A DNA stretch of 64,000 nt from Ohtaekwangia sp036786105 (GTDB taxonomy: Bacteria > Bacteroidota > Bacteroidia > Cytophagales > Cyclobacteriaceae): NCBI RefSeq assembly GCF_036786105.1, contig NZ_DAIQRQ010000021.1, positions 1-64,000 on the forward strand, in the 5' to 3' direction. Made by a program: the position numbers and the translations under genes. This document shows positions 44,207 to 53,498 of this stretch, one piece after another (the stretch's first letter is position 1; each line of letters starts with the position of its first letter). The notes under the pieces were generated by a model, which saw only the letters and a list, made by a program, of their open reading frames with translations, had not been told where the DNA came from and ran no database searches.

Positions 44207-46882
44207 CTATTTCCTCTTTTTAGCTGCTTTTTTTACCACCTTCTTCGGTGATTTTTTAGCTACCGGTTTCTTACCGGCTTTTTTAGCGATCACTTTCTTA
44301 GCAACTTTTTTCACAGCTTTCTTCGGGGCCACCTTTTTAGGAGCAGCCTTTTTAGCTACTACTTTTTTAGCGGCTTTCTTCGGTGCTGCTTTTTTGGCTA
44401 CCGTTTTCTTTGCAGCTTTTTTAGCAGCTGTTGTCTTCTTGGCAGGAGCAGCCTTTGCTACTGTAGCCTTCTTCGGTGCTGCTGTAGTTTTCTTCGGTGC
44501 CACTGTTGGCTTGGGTGCTGCTGTTTTTGTTGCAGGTTTACTGGCAACAGGTCTGACAGGAGCTGGAGCGGAAGATTTTGGAGCGGGAGCCTCTGTTTTA
44601 GCAGCAGGTTTTTTCTCGGCAGCAAACTTCTTCGCCATCAGGTTCAGTGCAGATCCGGCTTTGAACCACTCAATCTGGTTTGCATTGTACGTGTGGTTAA
44701 CGGAAATGCTTTCTTCAGAACCATCGCTATGGTGAATTACCAGTGTGAGTGGCTTCTCCGGAGCGAATGTGGTAAGACCAACGATATCGAAAGAGTCGTC
44801 TTCTTTAATCTTGTTATAGTCTTCCTTGTTGGCAAAAGTAAGCGCGAGCATACCTTGCTTCTTCAGGTTTGTTTCGTGGATACGAGCGAACGACTTTACG
44901 AGTATAGCGCGCACACCCAGGTGGCGTGGCTCCATTGCAGCATGTTCGCGTGATGAACCTTCTCCGTAGTTTTCGTCACCCACTACAATCGATCCTATGC
45001 CATCGGCTTTATAAGCACGTTGCACTTTAGGTACTTCATCGTATTCACCTGTAAGACCATTCTTAACGCTATTGATCTTCTCGTTGAAGAAGTTAGTAGC
45101 ACCAATCAACAGGTTGTTGGAAATGTTATCAAGGTGACCGCGATACTTCAGCCATTTACCTGCCATAGAGATATGGTCGGTAGTACACTTACCTTTTGCT
45201 TTAATGAGCAGGCGCAGACCTTTCAGATCTTTACCTTCCCATGGTTTGAATGGATCGAGGAGTTGCAGACGATCTGAAGCAGGATTTACTTTCACTACTA
45301 CTTTACTGCCATCCTTAGCAGGAGCCTGGAAGCCAGGGTCTTTTACATCGAATCCTTTTGCAGGAAGCTCATCTCCGGTAGGAGGGTCAAGCTTTACTTT
45401 TTCACCCTGCTCATTGGTCAGGTAATCTGTTTCAGGGTTGAACGTCAGGTCACCGGCAATAGCCAATGCTGTAACCAGCTCAGGCGATGCAACAAAGGCA
45501 AATGTATTCGGGTTGCCATCGTTGCGCGACTGAAAGTTACGGTTGAAGGAGTGAACGATCGTGTTCTTCTCTTTCTTCTCTGCACCTACGCGGCTCCACA
45601 TACCAATGCAAGGTCCGCAGGCATTGGCAAATACTTTGGCACCGATCTGATCGAATGTATCGATAAATCCATCGCGCTCAATTGTATAGCGTACCTGTTC
45701 TGAACCTGGAGTGATGGTGAATTCCGCTTTGGTTTTTAATCCTTTGCTGGCTACTTGTTTGGCAAGGCTCGCAGCGCGGGATATATCTTCGTATGAAGAG
45801 TTGGTACAGGAACCGATCAATCCTACTTCAACAGTAGTAGGCCAGCCGTTTTTAGCAGCTTCTTCTTTGATCTTTGAAATAGGAGTAGCCAAGTCTGGAG
45901 TGAACGGACCGTTCAGGTGTGGTTCAAGCTCCGACAGGTTGATCTCAACGATCTGGTCGAAATACTTTTCAGGCTCTGCATATACTTCGGGATCAGCAGT
46001 AAGATGCTCGCGTATACCGTTGGCAAGTTTAGCAACTTCTGCACGGCCGGTGGAGATCAGGTAGCGCTCCATCGACTCATCGTATCCGAAAGTTGATGTA
46101 GTAGCTCCGACTTCAGCGCCCATGTTACAGATGGTTCCTTTACCTGTACAGCTCAATGCTTCGGCACCTTCGCCAAAGTATTCTACTATAGCGCCGGTTC
46201 CGCCTTTTACGGTAAGGATACCAGCCACTTTCAGAATAATATCTTTAGCGGAAGCCCAGCCACTTAGTTTACCGGTAAGTTTTACACCGATTAGCTTCGG
46301 GAATTTCAATTCCCAGGCCATGCCCGACATAACATCTACGGCATCCGCTCCACCAACACCGATTGCCACCATACCGAGGCCACCGGCGTTTACGGTGTGA
46401 GAGTCCGTACCGATCATCATACCACCAGGGAATGCGTAATTTTCGAGCACTACCTGGTGGATGATACCAGCTCCTGGTTTCCAGAATCCGATACCATATT
46501 TAGTGGATACTGAAGCCAGGAAATCAAATACTTCTTTACTTTCTGTATTAGCAGTAATCAAATCTTCTTTAGCACCCGTCTTGGCTACGATCAGGTGATC
46601 GCAGTGTACAGTAGACGGCACCGCTACCTTAGGTCTTCCGGCAGACATGAACTGCAACAGCGCCATTTGGGCCGTTGCATCCTGCATCGCTACGCGGTCT
46701 GGAGCAAAATCAACGTATGATTTTCCGCGGCCAAAGTTCTCCAGCTTTTGATCTTCGTGGAGATGAGAGTATAGTATTTTTTCAGACAACGTGAGTGGAC
46801 GATTGACAACTTTTCGAGCTTTGGCTATGCGTGCGGGCATATTGGCATACAAAGCCTTGATCATTTCTAAATCGAATACCAT
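44207..46882 (-). CDS. acn: Aconitate hydratase with histone-H1-like C-terminal tail
   Basis: Aconitase of 891 residues, mitochondrial-type, isomerising citrate to isocitrate with a 4Fe-4S cluster. Cluster cysteines are Cys359 (GSCTNSS), Cys422 and Cys425 (ACGPCIG). GTDSHTVNAGGLG and EGSSREHAAMEPRHLG are active-site signatures. The enzyme normally ends near SALNLM, about residue 748. Here 138 further residues follow (coded by 44207-44623), rich in Lys, Ala and Pro with repeats such as KKAAPKKAAKK, very like bacterial histone-H1-type tails. Lys and Ala codons vary within the repeats, so the tail looks translated and maintained. Such a tail should bind nucleic acid. Confidence 0.93.
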   Translation of the reverse strand: MVFDLEMIKALYANMPARIAKARKVVNRPLTLSEKILYSHLHEDQKLENFGRGKSYVDFAPDRVAMQDATAQMALLQFMSAGRPKVAVPSTVHCDHLIVAKTGAKEDLITANTESKEVFDFLASVSTKYGIGFWKPGAGIIHQVVLENYAFPGGMMIGTDSHTVNAGGLGMVAIGVGGADAVDVMSGMAWELKFPKLIGVKLTGKLSGWASAKDIILKVAGILTVKGGTGAIVEYFGEGAEALSCTGKGTICNMGAEVGATTSTFGYDESMERYLISTGRAEVAKLANGIREHLTADPEVYAEPEKYFDQIVEINLSELEPHLNGPFTPDLATPISKIKEEAAKNGWPTTVEVGLIGSCTNSSYEDISRAASLAKQVASKGLKTKAEFTITPGSEQVRYTIERDGFIDTFDQIGAKVFANACGPCIGMWSRVGAEKKEKNTIVHSFNRNFQSRNDGNPNTFAFVASPELVTALAIAGDLTFNPETDYLTNEQGEKVKLDPPTGDELPAKGFDVKDPGFQAPAKDGSKVVVKVNPASDRLQLLDPFKPWEGKDLKGLRLLIKAKGKCTTDHISMAGKWLKYRGHLDNISNNLLIGATNFFNEKINSVKNGLTGEYDEVPKVQRAYKADGIGSIVVGDENYGEGSSREHAAMEPRHLGVRAILVKSFARIHETNLKKQGMLALTFANKEDYNKIKEDDSFDIVGLTTFAPEKPLTLVIHHSDGSEESISVNHTYNANQIEWFKAGSALNLMAKKFAAEKKPAAKTEAPAPKSSAPAPVRPVASKPATKTAAPKPTVAPKKTTAAPKKATVAKAAPAKKTTAAKKAAKKTVAKKAAPKKAAKKVVAKKAAPKKVAPKKAVKKVAKKVIAKKAGKKPVAKKSPKKVVKKAAKKRK

Positions 46883-46922
46883 AAGAGTTTAAATTTAAAG
46901 CGATGCTAAAGTAGCAAATTTT

Positions 46923-47432
46923 TTATCGCGAAGAAGTTTCTGCTGCTAGCGTTTGCTTTGAATTCGTCTGCTTTACTTTATCAGTACCTCTTATTTTATC
47001 CAACAGAATGTTAAGCTGGTGGATTTCGTCCTCGGAGAGATTGTGTAAAATGTCTTCGAAGGCGTCTACTTCCGGTTGCATCCGGTCAAGTATAGCAAGA
47101 CCTGTTTGTGTGATCTTTACCTCAACACTGCGTTTATCTTTTTCGCAGAAGTCGCGGGTAACGAGACCTTTGATACGAAGTCGTTCTACGATGCGGGATG
47201 CATCCGACATTTTATCCAACATGCGATCTTTAATAAGATTAATAGATGCATGACCTGGCAACTGACCTTTCAAGATCCGTAGTACATTGTACTGCTGCCG
47301 CGTGATGTCGTGTTTCTTAAACACAACGTTCATTTTGTCAACGACATGGTAATTTGTGAATACCATGTTTAATAAGGCTTTCTGAAACTCGTTTCTGAAA
47401 TCCTCCTCGTGAATCTCTTGTTCAAATGACAT
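46923..47432 (-). CDS. MarR family transcriptional regulator
   Basis: Winged-helix regulator of 169 residues. QYNVLRILKGQLPGHASINLIKDRML and SDASRIVERLRIKGLVTRDFCEKDKR form the DNA-binding helices and wing, with the usual D-K-R at the wing tip. The ATG at 47432 begins MSFEQEIHEED; an in-frame GTG at 47459 would add nine basic residues and cannot be excluded. Its ligand and targets are unknown. It precedes the aconitase gene by 40 bases and could affect it. Confidence 0.87.
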   Translation of the reverse strand: MSFEQEIHEEDFRNEFQKALLNMVFTNYHVVDKMNVVFKKHDITRQQYNVLRILKGQLPGHASINLIKDRMLDKMSDASRIVERLRIKGLVTRDFCEKDKRSVEVKITQTGLAILDRMQPEVDAFEDILHNLSEDEIHQLNILLDKIRGTDKVKQTNSKQTLAAETSSR

Positions 47433-47547
47433 ATAGCGGGGTTTTCTGGGTTTAGACACCCAAAGTAGCTATTAAAGAAGTCGTGCCGACAGAATACCTG
47501 AATAATCCGGTACAACACCTAATGACTTTAACAGCCGGCCATCCCTG

Positions 47548-48237
47548 CTATTTGCTGTTTATATAATTAAGAAACTCTCTTTTGATGTTTTCGTCCTGGA
47601 ATTTACCTGAAAAATACGCGGTTCCGGTTTTACTGTTTGTGTCGCCTACACCACGCGATGCCACACACATATGGTTGGCATCGATCACTACGCCGACATC
47701 TGCGGTCTGTAAAACGCGCTGCATCTCCTTGCCGATCTGCACCGTGAGACGCTCCTGTACCTGAGGACGTTTAGAGAAATATTGAACAATGCGGTTAATT
47801 TTTGAAAGGCCAATTACTTTACCGCTTGAGAAGTACGCTACATGGGCTTTGCCATAGATGGGCACGAAGTGATGCTCGCAATGAGAGTAGAACGTAATAT
47901 CTTTCTCCACCAGCATCTGGTCATAATTATACTTATTGTCGAACAGCCTGGAGTGCGGCCGATTCTTGGGATTGAGTCCGCTGAAGACTTCCTTTACGTA
48001 CATCTTGGCAACTCTTCGCGGTGTACCGTTGAGACTATCATCCGTAAGATCAAGGCCGAGTATGGTCATAATCTCACGAAAGTGCTTTTCGATGTGCTCG
48101 ATCTTTTCTTCATCGTCCATATCGAATGCGTCCGGACGGAGAGGAGTTTCGGCAGAAGTTCCTACATGATCTTCCGCAAAGTCTTCATCCTCGGGGCTAG
48201 TTGGCCGGATATTCAACGAAATTCCTTTCTGTCTCAT
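47548..48237 (-). CDS. folE: GTP cyclohydrolase I
   Basis: GTP cyclohydrolase I, 229 residues, converting GTP to dihydroneopterin triphosphate for folate and, through QueD, queuosine precursors. Zinc ligands are Cys120 and His123 in SHCEHHFVP and Cys191 in NHMCVASRGV. The first 40 or so residues are an acidic extension not needed for the fold, so an internal start is possible. The given start overlaps the end of queD by 41 bases. Confidence 0.94.
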   Translation of the reverse strand: MRQKGISLNIRPTSPEDEDFAEDHVGTSAETPLRPDAFDMDDEEKIEHIEKHFREIMTILGLDLTDDSLNGTPRRVAKMYVKEVFSGLNPKNRPHSRLFDNKYNYDQMLVEKDITFYSHCEHHFVPIYGKAHVAYFSSGKVIGLSKINRIVQYFSKRPQVQERLTVQIGKEMQRVLQTADVGVVIDANHMCVASRGVGDTNSKTGTAYFSGKFQDENIKREFLNYINSK

Positions 48238-48607
48238 ACAAAGTAATTTTCAATTCAAATTTTGAGTCGATTTGTTGCCGAAGTATTCTCCAGATAACGA
48301 TCGCTATATTTTCAGCAGTCGGGTTAAGTTCTTTAAAATAGTCGAGATCAAGATTCAGGTTACGATGATCAAACTTGTTCAGCACATGCTCTTTAATCAG
48401 ATCGCTCAGCACTTTCATGTCGTATACATAGCCAGTGGCCTGATCGGGTTCTCCCGTAAGGCTCACGATTACTTCGTAATTGTGGCCATGAAAATTAGGA
48501 TTGCTGCATTTACCGAATACCTGCTGATTTTTTTCCGAAGACCACTCCGGATTGAAAAGTCGATGGGCTGCGTTAAAATGTTCTTTCCTCGATACCTTTA
48601 TCTTCAT
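48197..48607 (-). CDS. queD: 6-carboxytetrahydropterin synthase
   Basis: QueD/PTPS family enzyme of 136 residues that turns dihydroneopterin triphosphate into 6-carboxytetrahydropterin in queuosine synthesis. Zinc-binding histidines are His15 (FNAAHRL), His40 and His42 (FHGHNYEV). Cys34 in FGKCSNPN is the catalytic cysteine and FDHRNLNLD the conserved acidic/His loop. It is directly upstream of and overlapping folE, whose product is its substrate. Confidence 0.92.
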   Translation of the reverse strand: MKIKVSRKEHFNAAHRLFNPEWSSEKNQQVFGKCSNPNFHGHNYEVIVSLTGEPDQATGYVYDMKVLSDLIKEHVLNKFDHRNLNLDLDYFKELNPTAENIAIVIWRILRQQIDSKFELKITLYETERNFVEYPAN

Positions 48608-48670
48608 GTCATAAAGGTAAACAGGTTTAGGTTCAAAAGGTTCAGTTCACTTTCTGTAATCGGGTTTAAT

Positions 48671-49591
48671 TTAGAAGTTTGTGAGGGCCGTATTTTGAAA
48701 ACTGAAGAGTGCCAGGTTTATTCCCAACGTGATCTCGTGGGTATTAAAGCGTGTGCCCACAGCGTTGCCTGCGGGTACTTCAAAAACATATCCAAAGCGA
48801 TAAGCATCTGCAAACCTGCATTGTAACAAAAATCCAAACGCATTGGCATTGCGGGTAAACAACCCTGCTGAGTATTTCTGATCCAGGTTGATAGCCATCG
48901 TATAGTCAACAGACAGTGGCGCTCCCGGAACGTACTTGGCCAACACAGAAGGTCTTAACCGAACCCGTGGCGACAAATAGAATACATAGGCTGCAGCTCC
49001 ATAGTAATGCTGATCGTACAGGCGAGCCTTTACCGTGTTGCCCGTGTTATCATCTGATAATATAGTTGCAGATGGTAGCATGCGCGGGATAGAGAGCCCG
49101 GCAAAAAAGTGTTCGCTGTTCAGGATCAGCCCGGCACCCACGCTTGGCTTGGTAACATTCAGGTTGTTGCTAAAGGCAGGATCAGTTGGATCGTATGTAT
49201 TTAACGCATCGTTATTGGTTTTGAAATTGATAAAGCCGGCCTGTATACCGAAGGATAGAGATGAGCCGTTGAGATTGAGCCGGTATGCATAAGTAGCATA
49301 CGCTTCGGTGTTTTTGTTCGCGCCCGTCTTATCCTGCACTACTAACATGCCGAGTCCCATCTTGTTATGGCTTACCGATGAATGGGCACTTACATTGATC
49401 GTGGTCGGACTCCCATCAAAATTACTCCACTGCCTGCGATACGATACAGAAGCATTGAAGTTGTTATTCAAACCGGTATAGGCCGGGTTGATTACGAGTG
49501 GGTTGTTGAGGTACTGGGCATAGAGCGGATCTTCCTGGGAAAATGCTGAGGTGAACACAGCCAGGAGCCAGAGCAGGTAAAGATACTTCAT
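48671..49591 (-). CDS. PorP/SprF family type IX secretion membrane protein
   Basis: Outer-membrane protein of 306 residues with a signal peptide (1-18, ending TSAFSQ). QYLNNPLVINPAYTGLNNNF and VSYRRQWSNFDGSPTT are the PorP/SprF hallmarks. Members of this family anchor or escort T9SS type B cargo; SprF does so for the gliding adhesin SprB. It lies four bases after a type B cargo gene, so it is probably the dedicated partner of that protein. Confidence 0.92.
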   Translation of the reverse strand: MKYLYLLWLLAVFTSAFSQEDPLYAQYLNNPLVINPAYTGLNNNFNASVSYRRQWSNFDGSPTTINVSAHSSVSHNKMGLGMLVVQDKTGANKNTEAYATYAYRLNLNGSSLSFGIQAGFINFKTNNDALNTYDPTDPAFSNNLNVTKPSVGAGLILNSEHFFAGLSIPRMLPSATILSDDNTGNTVKARLYDQHYYGAAAYVFYLSPRVRLRPSVLAKYVPGAPLSVDYTMAINLDQKYSAGLFTRNANAFGFLLQCRFADAYRFGYVFEVPAGNAVGTRFNTHEITLGINLALFSFQNTALTNF

Positions 49592-49595
49592 GCAG

Positions 49596-51743
49596 TTATT
49601 GCTTTAAGGACAGGTATCCGGTTAGAGGTGAGGAGGCATCGGCAAATTCGATCTTGTAGAAATAGGTGCCGCTCGGTAGCTCCTTACCGTGATCGCTCAA
49701 TCCTTCAAAGCGTTTTCCTGGAAGATCATTTGTATAGTTCTGAACTTCAAAAACTTTATCGCCCCAGCGATTAAAGATGCTCACGCGATTATCGATAGGC
49801 GGTAAGTATTCAATGCGCATAAACTTGTTATCGCCTATACTCTTGGGCGCTACAGCGTTATATACGATTACCTGACCTTGCTTGCTGGCTTCCGGAGCAG
49901 CCTCCACATTGATTGTAATCACATTGGAAGAACAAGCCTTCATCAGGTCGCAAGCCTGAATGGTCATGTTATCGGTGCCTGAAAAAGCATCTTTATACTG
50001 AATACGGAGTTTATGATTGGCAGTGATGGATGCGCTAGCGCCACTCTCAGGCATCTTGATAATGGCGATGCTGGCCGGGTCCAGGTTATTGTCGCGATCG
50101 GAAATTATCGTCAGCAGGTCGAGTTCGACTAGGGTACTTTGTTGTGTTACAATCTCTTCGGTATCAATGACCGGAGCTGTATTGCATTGCAGGGTGGCGG
50201 TAAGTATATAATTGCCGGCCGCCAGGCCGCTGATGTCTTCCTGGTCGGAAGTATAGCCGTTCGGCCCCGTCCAGGAGATTGTTACCGGCGCGGCAGGTGA
50301 CAGTACGGTGGCTTGCACAGATCCGGAAGGTGTCATGCATTGTGTATTGTTGATACTCACATCGATGTTAACTGAAAGTGGTTGCGCAGAGTTATCGATA
50401 ATGGTAACAGCTTGTATATCAGTAGGAGTGACGGTATTTATGCATCCTGTACTTTTATCGAGAACAGATACACCATACGTACCCGGTGACAGTGCAGCTA
50501 TACCTTTTGTGGTTTGCCCATTACTCCATTGTACCGTGTAATTGTTACTGCCCGTAACGGTCAGATCGATTGCACCATTGAAAGGAGTAGAGCAGCTGGT
50601 ATTGTCGGTCTTTGTGAAGCTCAGAGAAGGTGGTTGGGTTTTGTTGGCTATATCAAACTGTTTGAAAACGGAACATCCTGAAACATTATCAACCACATAC
50701 ACGCTATAGGTGGAAGGTGTCGCATTGGCCAGATCTTCTGTGGCACTGGCAAATCCACCGGTTGATTGATTATACCAGGTATAGGTATAATTCCCCGATC
50801 CATTACTTACTGCAATATCAATACTGCCGTTGGCAGGGGAGCAGTGGGTAGCCGGTGTTACAGTTTCATTTATAGCGAGTGTGGCTGCAGCTGCATTAGA
50901 GAGGTAGATATATTTCTGCACGCTGCACCCTTGCACTTTGTCGGTGACCGTAAGCACATAATTGCCGCTTCGTAAACCGGTGGCGGAGGCCGTAGCGCTG
51001 GTGGCTTTTGACCCGTCAGGGGATTGCCATTGATAAGAATAACTGCCTGATCCTCCGGTAACAACAGCTGTAATACTTCCGGTAAAAGGTGAAGTACAAT
51101 GGGTGTTGCTGGTGGTAGTGTAGCCAACCTTTAATGCTGACTCCAGGGAATAATAGAAGGTAGCGGTACAAGTGCTGTTCTTCAGGTCAGCAACCTCCAG
51201 GTAGTAAGTTCCTGGCGATATGGCAGCCAAGTCTTTTGTGTTCGCAATGATATTGAAGGCCTGGTCATACCATAGGTAGCTGTAAGACCCCGAGCCTCCG
51301 TTGATAGTGACTTTGATCGAGCCATCGTTCGAGCTGCAGGTTTTCGAGAGCGTGATGGCAGCAACATCCCGCAGGGCACACGTTGATGTGCAGGTAGCTT
51401 TTACCTCCCACGATTCGGTAAGTATACAATCACCACCATCTTTTACCTGAAGTGTATAAGTGCCTGCGTTGAGGTTGGAAAGATCTTCAAGTTTGGAAAT
51501 AAAACCGGAAGGGCCTGACCATGCATAGGTATATTTGCCGGATCCACCTGTAACGGTAATGGCTATGCCTCCTGGGCCAGCCTGACAATCCTGGGGAGTA
51601 AGCTTGTCGAGTGAAACATTTACCGTCAGCTGGTCAATGTGAACTATTTTCTGGACAATTTTGGTTTGCCCAAACACGGCCTGGCTACAAATCGCCAGCA
51701 GTGTGAGCAATACTGCTAAAAGAACGCGATATTTAGGGCTCAA
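49596..51743 (-). CDS. SprB-repeat-type surface protein with T9SS type B sorting domain
   Basis: Exported protein of 715 residues. A signal peptide (1-26, ending QAVFGQ) is followed by five to six repeated domains of about 80 residues, each with a motif like GGSGSYSYLW...SPGTYYLEVAD, as in SprB/PKD-like repeats. The last 90 residues (VSIFNRWGDKVFE, then LPSGTYFYKIEF and GYLSLKQ) form the gliding-motility-type (CHU_C) type B sorting domain. The start is TTG. It is paired with the PorP/SprF gene downstream and is probably a cell-surface adhesin or gliding-related protein. Confidence 0.9.
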   Translation of the reverse strand: MSPKYRVLLAVLLTLLAICSQAVFGQTKIVQKIVHIDQLTVNVSLDKLTPQDCQAGPGGIAITVTGGSGKYTYAWSGPSGFISKLEDLSNLNAGTYTLQVKDGGDCILTESWEVKATCTSTCALRDVAAITLSKTCSSNDGSIKVTINGGSGSYSYLWYDQAFNIIANTKDLAAISPGTYYLEVADLKNSTCTATFYYSLESALKVGYTTTSNTHCTSPFTGSITAVVTGGSGSYSYQWQSPDGSKATSATASATGLRSGNYVLTVTDKVQGCSVQKYIYLSNAAAATLAINETVTPATHCSPANGSIDIAVSNGSGNYTYTWYNQSTGGFASATEDLANATPSTYSVYVVDNVSGCSVFKQFDIANKTQPPSLSFTKTDNTSCSTPFNGAIDLTVTGSNNYTVQWSNGQTTKGIAALSPGTYGVSVLDKSTGCINTVTPTDIQAVTIIDNSAQPLSVNIDVSINNTQCMTPSGSVQATVLSPAAPVTISWTGPNGYTSDQEDISGLAAGNYILTATLQCNTAPVIDTEEIVTQQSTLVELDLLTIISDRDNNLDPASIAIIKMPESGASASITANHKLRIQYKDAFSGTDNMTIQACDLMKACSSNVITINVEAAPEASKQGQVIVYNAVAPKSIGDNKFMRIEYLPPIDNRVSIFNRWGDKVFEVQNYTNDLPGKRFEGLSDHGKELPSGTYFYKIEFADASSPLTGYLSLKQ

Positions 51744-51864
51744 GGGTAGATAGGTTTAGGAATAAGGTAACCGAATATAGAAGATAAAGTATTTATTTAC
51801 TATTCTATTCTTGTTAATTTGATTATTAGGTAGTTAGAATGTTTTACTTAATCGATGAGTTGCA

Positions 51865-52521
51865 GTGAAATTTGAAGAGATAAAGGCCAAACTGGAAGCT
51901 TACAAGGCGGAGGACAAGAAGCTTTTTACGACTTCTTCGTTCCAATCGCACAGCCTGGTGCTGCTCCATATCCTGAGCCGGATAGACCGATCTATCCCGA
52001 TCTATTTTATAAATACAGGGTATCATTTTCCGGAGACGGTGCAATTCAGAGACTACATCGGCGAGCAGTTCGGGCTGAACATTATCGACCTGAAGTCAGA
52101 CGTTCCGAAATTTATGCAGCGCGATGCCGATGGCAGATTGCTCTTCACATCCGATCCCGATCACTGCTGCTATCTGAACAAAACCCAGCCAACAGATGCC
52201 ATCCTGCTTTCGCACGATGTGTGGATTAACGGTGTGCGTGCCGATCAAAGTGCTGTGCGGGCTGCTATGAAAGTAGAGCAACCTGCGAAGCATGGCTGTA
52301 CGCGGTTTCACCCCATGCTCGACTGGAATGCCAGGATGATCTGGCAATACCAGAAAGAATACAATCTTCCCAAGCACCCGCTGGAAGAAAAAGGATATAT
52401 CAGTATAGGTTGTGAACCCTGTACCCGTAAATTAGACCCTGAAATGCAGGAGCGTGAAGCACGCTGGTTTGGTATGAATAAGGTGGAGTGTGGGCTGCAT
52501 ACAGATTTGATCAACAAGTAA
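51865..52521 (+). CDS. cysH: Adenylylsulfate/phosphoadenylylsulfate reductase
   Basis: Assimilatory sulfonucleotide reductase of 218 residues giving sulfite from APS with thioredoxin. Cys101-Cys102 in DHCCYLNK and Cys183/Cys186 in IGCEPCTRK are the 4Fe-4S ligands that mark the APS-using type. Cys209 in ECGLH is the catalytic nucleophile. The start is GTG; the nearby ATG at 51855 is out of frame. The N-terminus is shorter than in many homologues. Sulfate-activation and sulfite-reductase genes are not adjacent. Confidence 0.9.
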   Translation: MKFEEIKAKLEAYKAEDKKLFTTSSFQSHSLVLLHILSRIDRSIPIYFINTGYHFPETVQFRDYIGEQFGLNIIDLKSDVPKFMQRDADGRLLFTSDPDHCCYLNKTQPTDAILLSHDVWINGVRADQSAVRAAMKVEQPAKHGCTRFHPMLDWNARMIWQYQKEYNLPKHPLEEKGYISIGCEPCTRKLDPEMQEREARWFGMNKVECGLHTDLINK

Positions 52522-52546
52522 TTTTCCTAGCAGTATTTAGTTAACG

Positions 52547-53467
52547 ATGAAAGTATTAGTTACCGGAGGTGCCGGCTATATCGGCACTGAGCTGATCAGT
52601 GCTCTGATAGCAAAAACCGAAGTAGATCAAGTAATAGTATACGATAACCTGAGCCGCCCCAACTACAATATGTTTCTGGGCCTCAGGCTTCAGAACCACA
52701 CGAAGATCACATTTGTAAAAGGAGAGTTGCTGGACTCGCGAGCCCTTCGAAAAGTTTTAAAGGGAGTAGATGTAGTCTATCACCTGGCGGCCAAGGTAAC
52801 TACACCTTTTGCCAGTGCTGATGCACATTCGTACGAACAGGTAAATCACTGGGGCACAGCCGAGTTGGTATACGCTGTGGAAGAAAGCAATGTAAAGCGG
52901 TTCATCTATACCAGCAGCACAGGAGTGTATGGCTCTTCAAAAGAAGCGGCCGATGAAAATACACCTGCTGATCCGCAAACATTATATGCTATTTCCAAAC
53001 TGCGGGGTGAGGAGCATGTACGCAGACTGGCCAGCAAGATCGACACTTATATTATGCGCTGCGGAAATGTATACGGTTATAGCCGCAGCATGCGCTTTGA
53101 TGCCGTGATCAACAAGTTTGCCTTTGAAGCCAATTTCAGCAAGCTGATCACGATACAAGGCGATGGTAAACAGTCGCGTACGTTCATTCACATTAACCGT
53201 ATGGCTTCTGCGTTAGCCAATCTGCTCACCGCCAGTCTGGCAAGCGGAACCTACAACCTGGTTGAGCGCAATTTGAAAGTAATTGATATATTGGATGCCC
53301 TGAAGGAGCTCATTCCACCGCTCGAGTTTATTTTTATCAACCAGCACCTGCGGCTGCATGAGCTGAATGTAAAAGTAAATGCAGACGTGAATAAATTGCT
53401 GGGCGTAACAAACGACCGGCCGCTGAAGGAAGAGCTCGAAGAATTTCTGGGTAAGTTCAGTTATTAA
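52547..53467 (+). CDS. NAD-dependent epimerase/dehydratase
   Basis: Extended SDR of 306 residues. VLVTGGAGYIGTELI is the NAD-binding motif, YHLAAKVTTPFA follows, the catalytic Ser is in YTSSTGVYGSS and Tyr-x3-Lys is in YAISKLRGEE. It is a nucleotide-sugar epimerase/dehydratase by family. It is separated from the polysaccharide locus and lies between cysH and an antiporter, so its pathway is unclear. Confidence 0.87.
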   Translation: MKVLVTGGAGYIGTELISALIAKTEVDQVIVYDNLSRPNYNMFLGLRLQNHTKITFVKGELLDSRALRKVLKGVDVVYHLAAKVTTPFASADAHSYEQVNHWGTAELVYAVEESNVKRFIYTSSTGVYGSSKEAADENTPADPQTLYAISKLRGEEHVRRLASKIDTYIMRCGNVYGYSRSMRFDAVINKFAFEANFSKLITIQGDGKQSRTFIHINRMASALANLLTASLASGTYNLVERNLKVIDILDALKELIPPLEFIFINQHLRLHELNVKVNADVNKLLGVTNDRPLKEELEEFLGKFSY

Positions 53468-53498
53468 CGTTAGCCTCTTTATTTGTTAACCCCACTGC

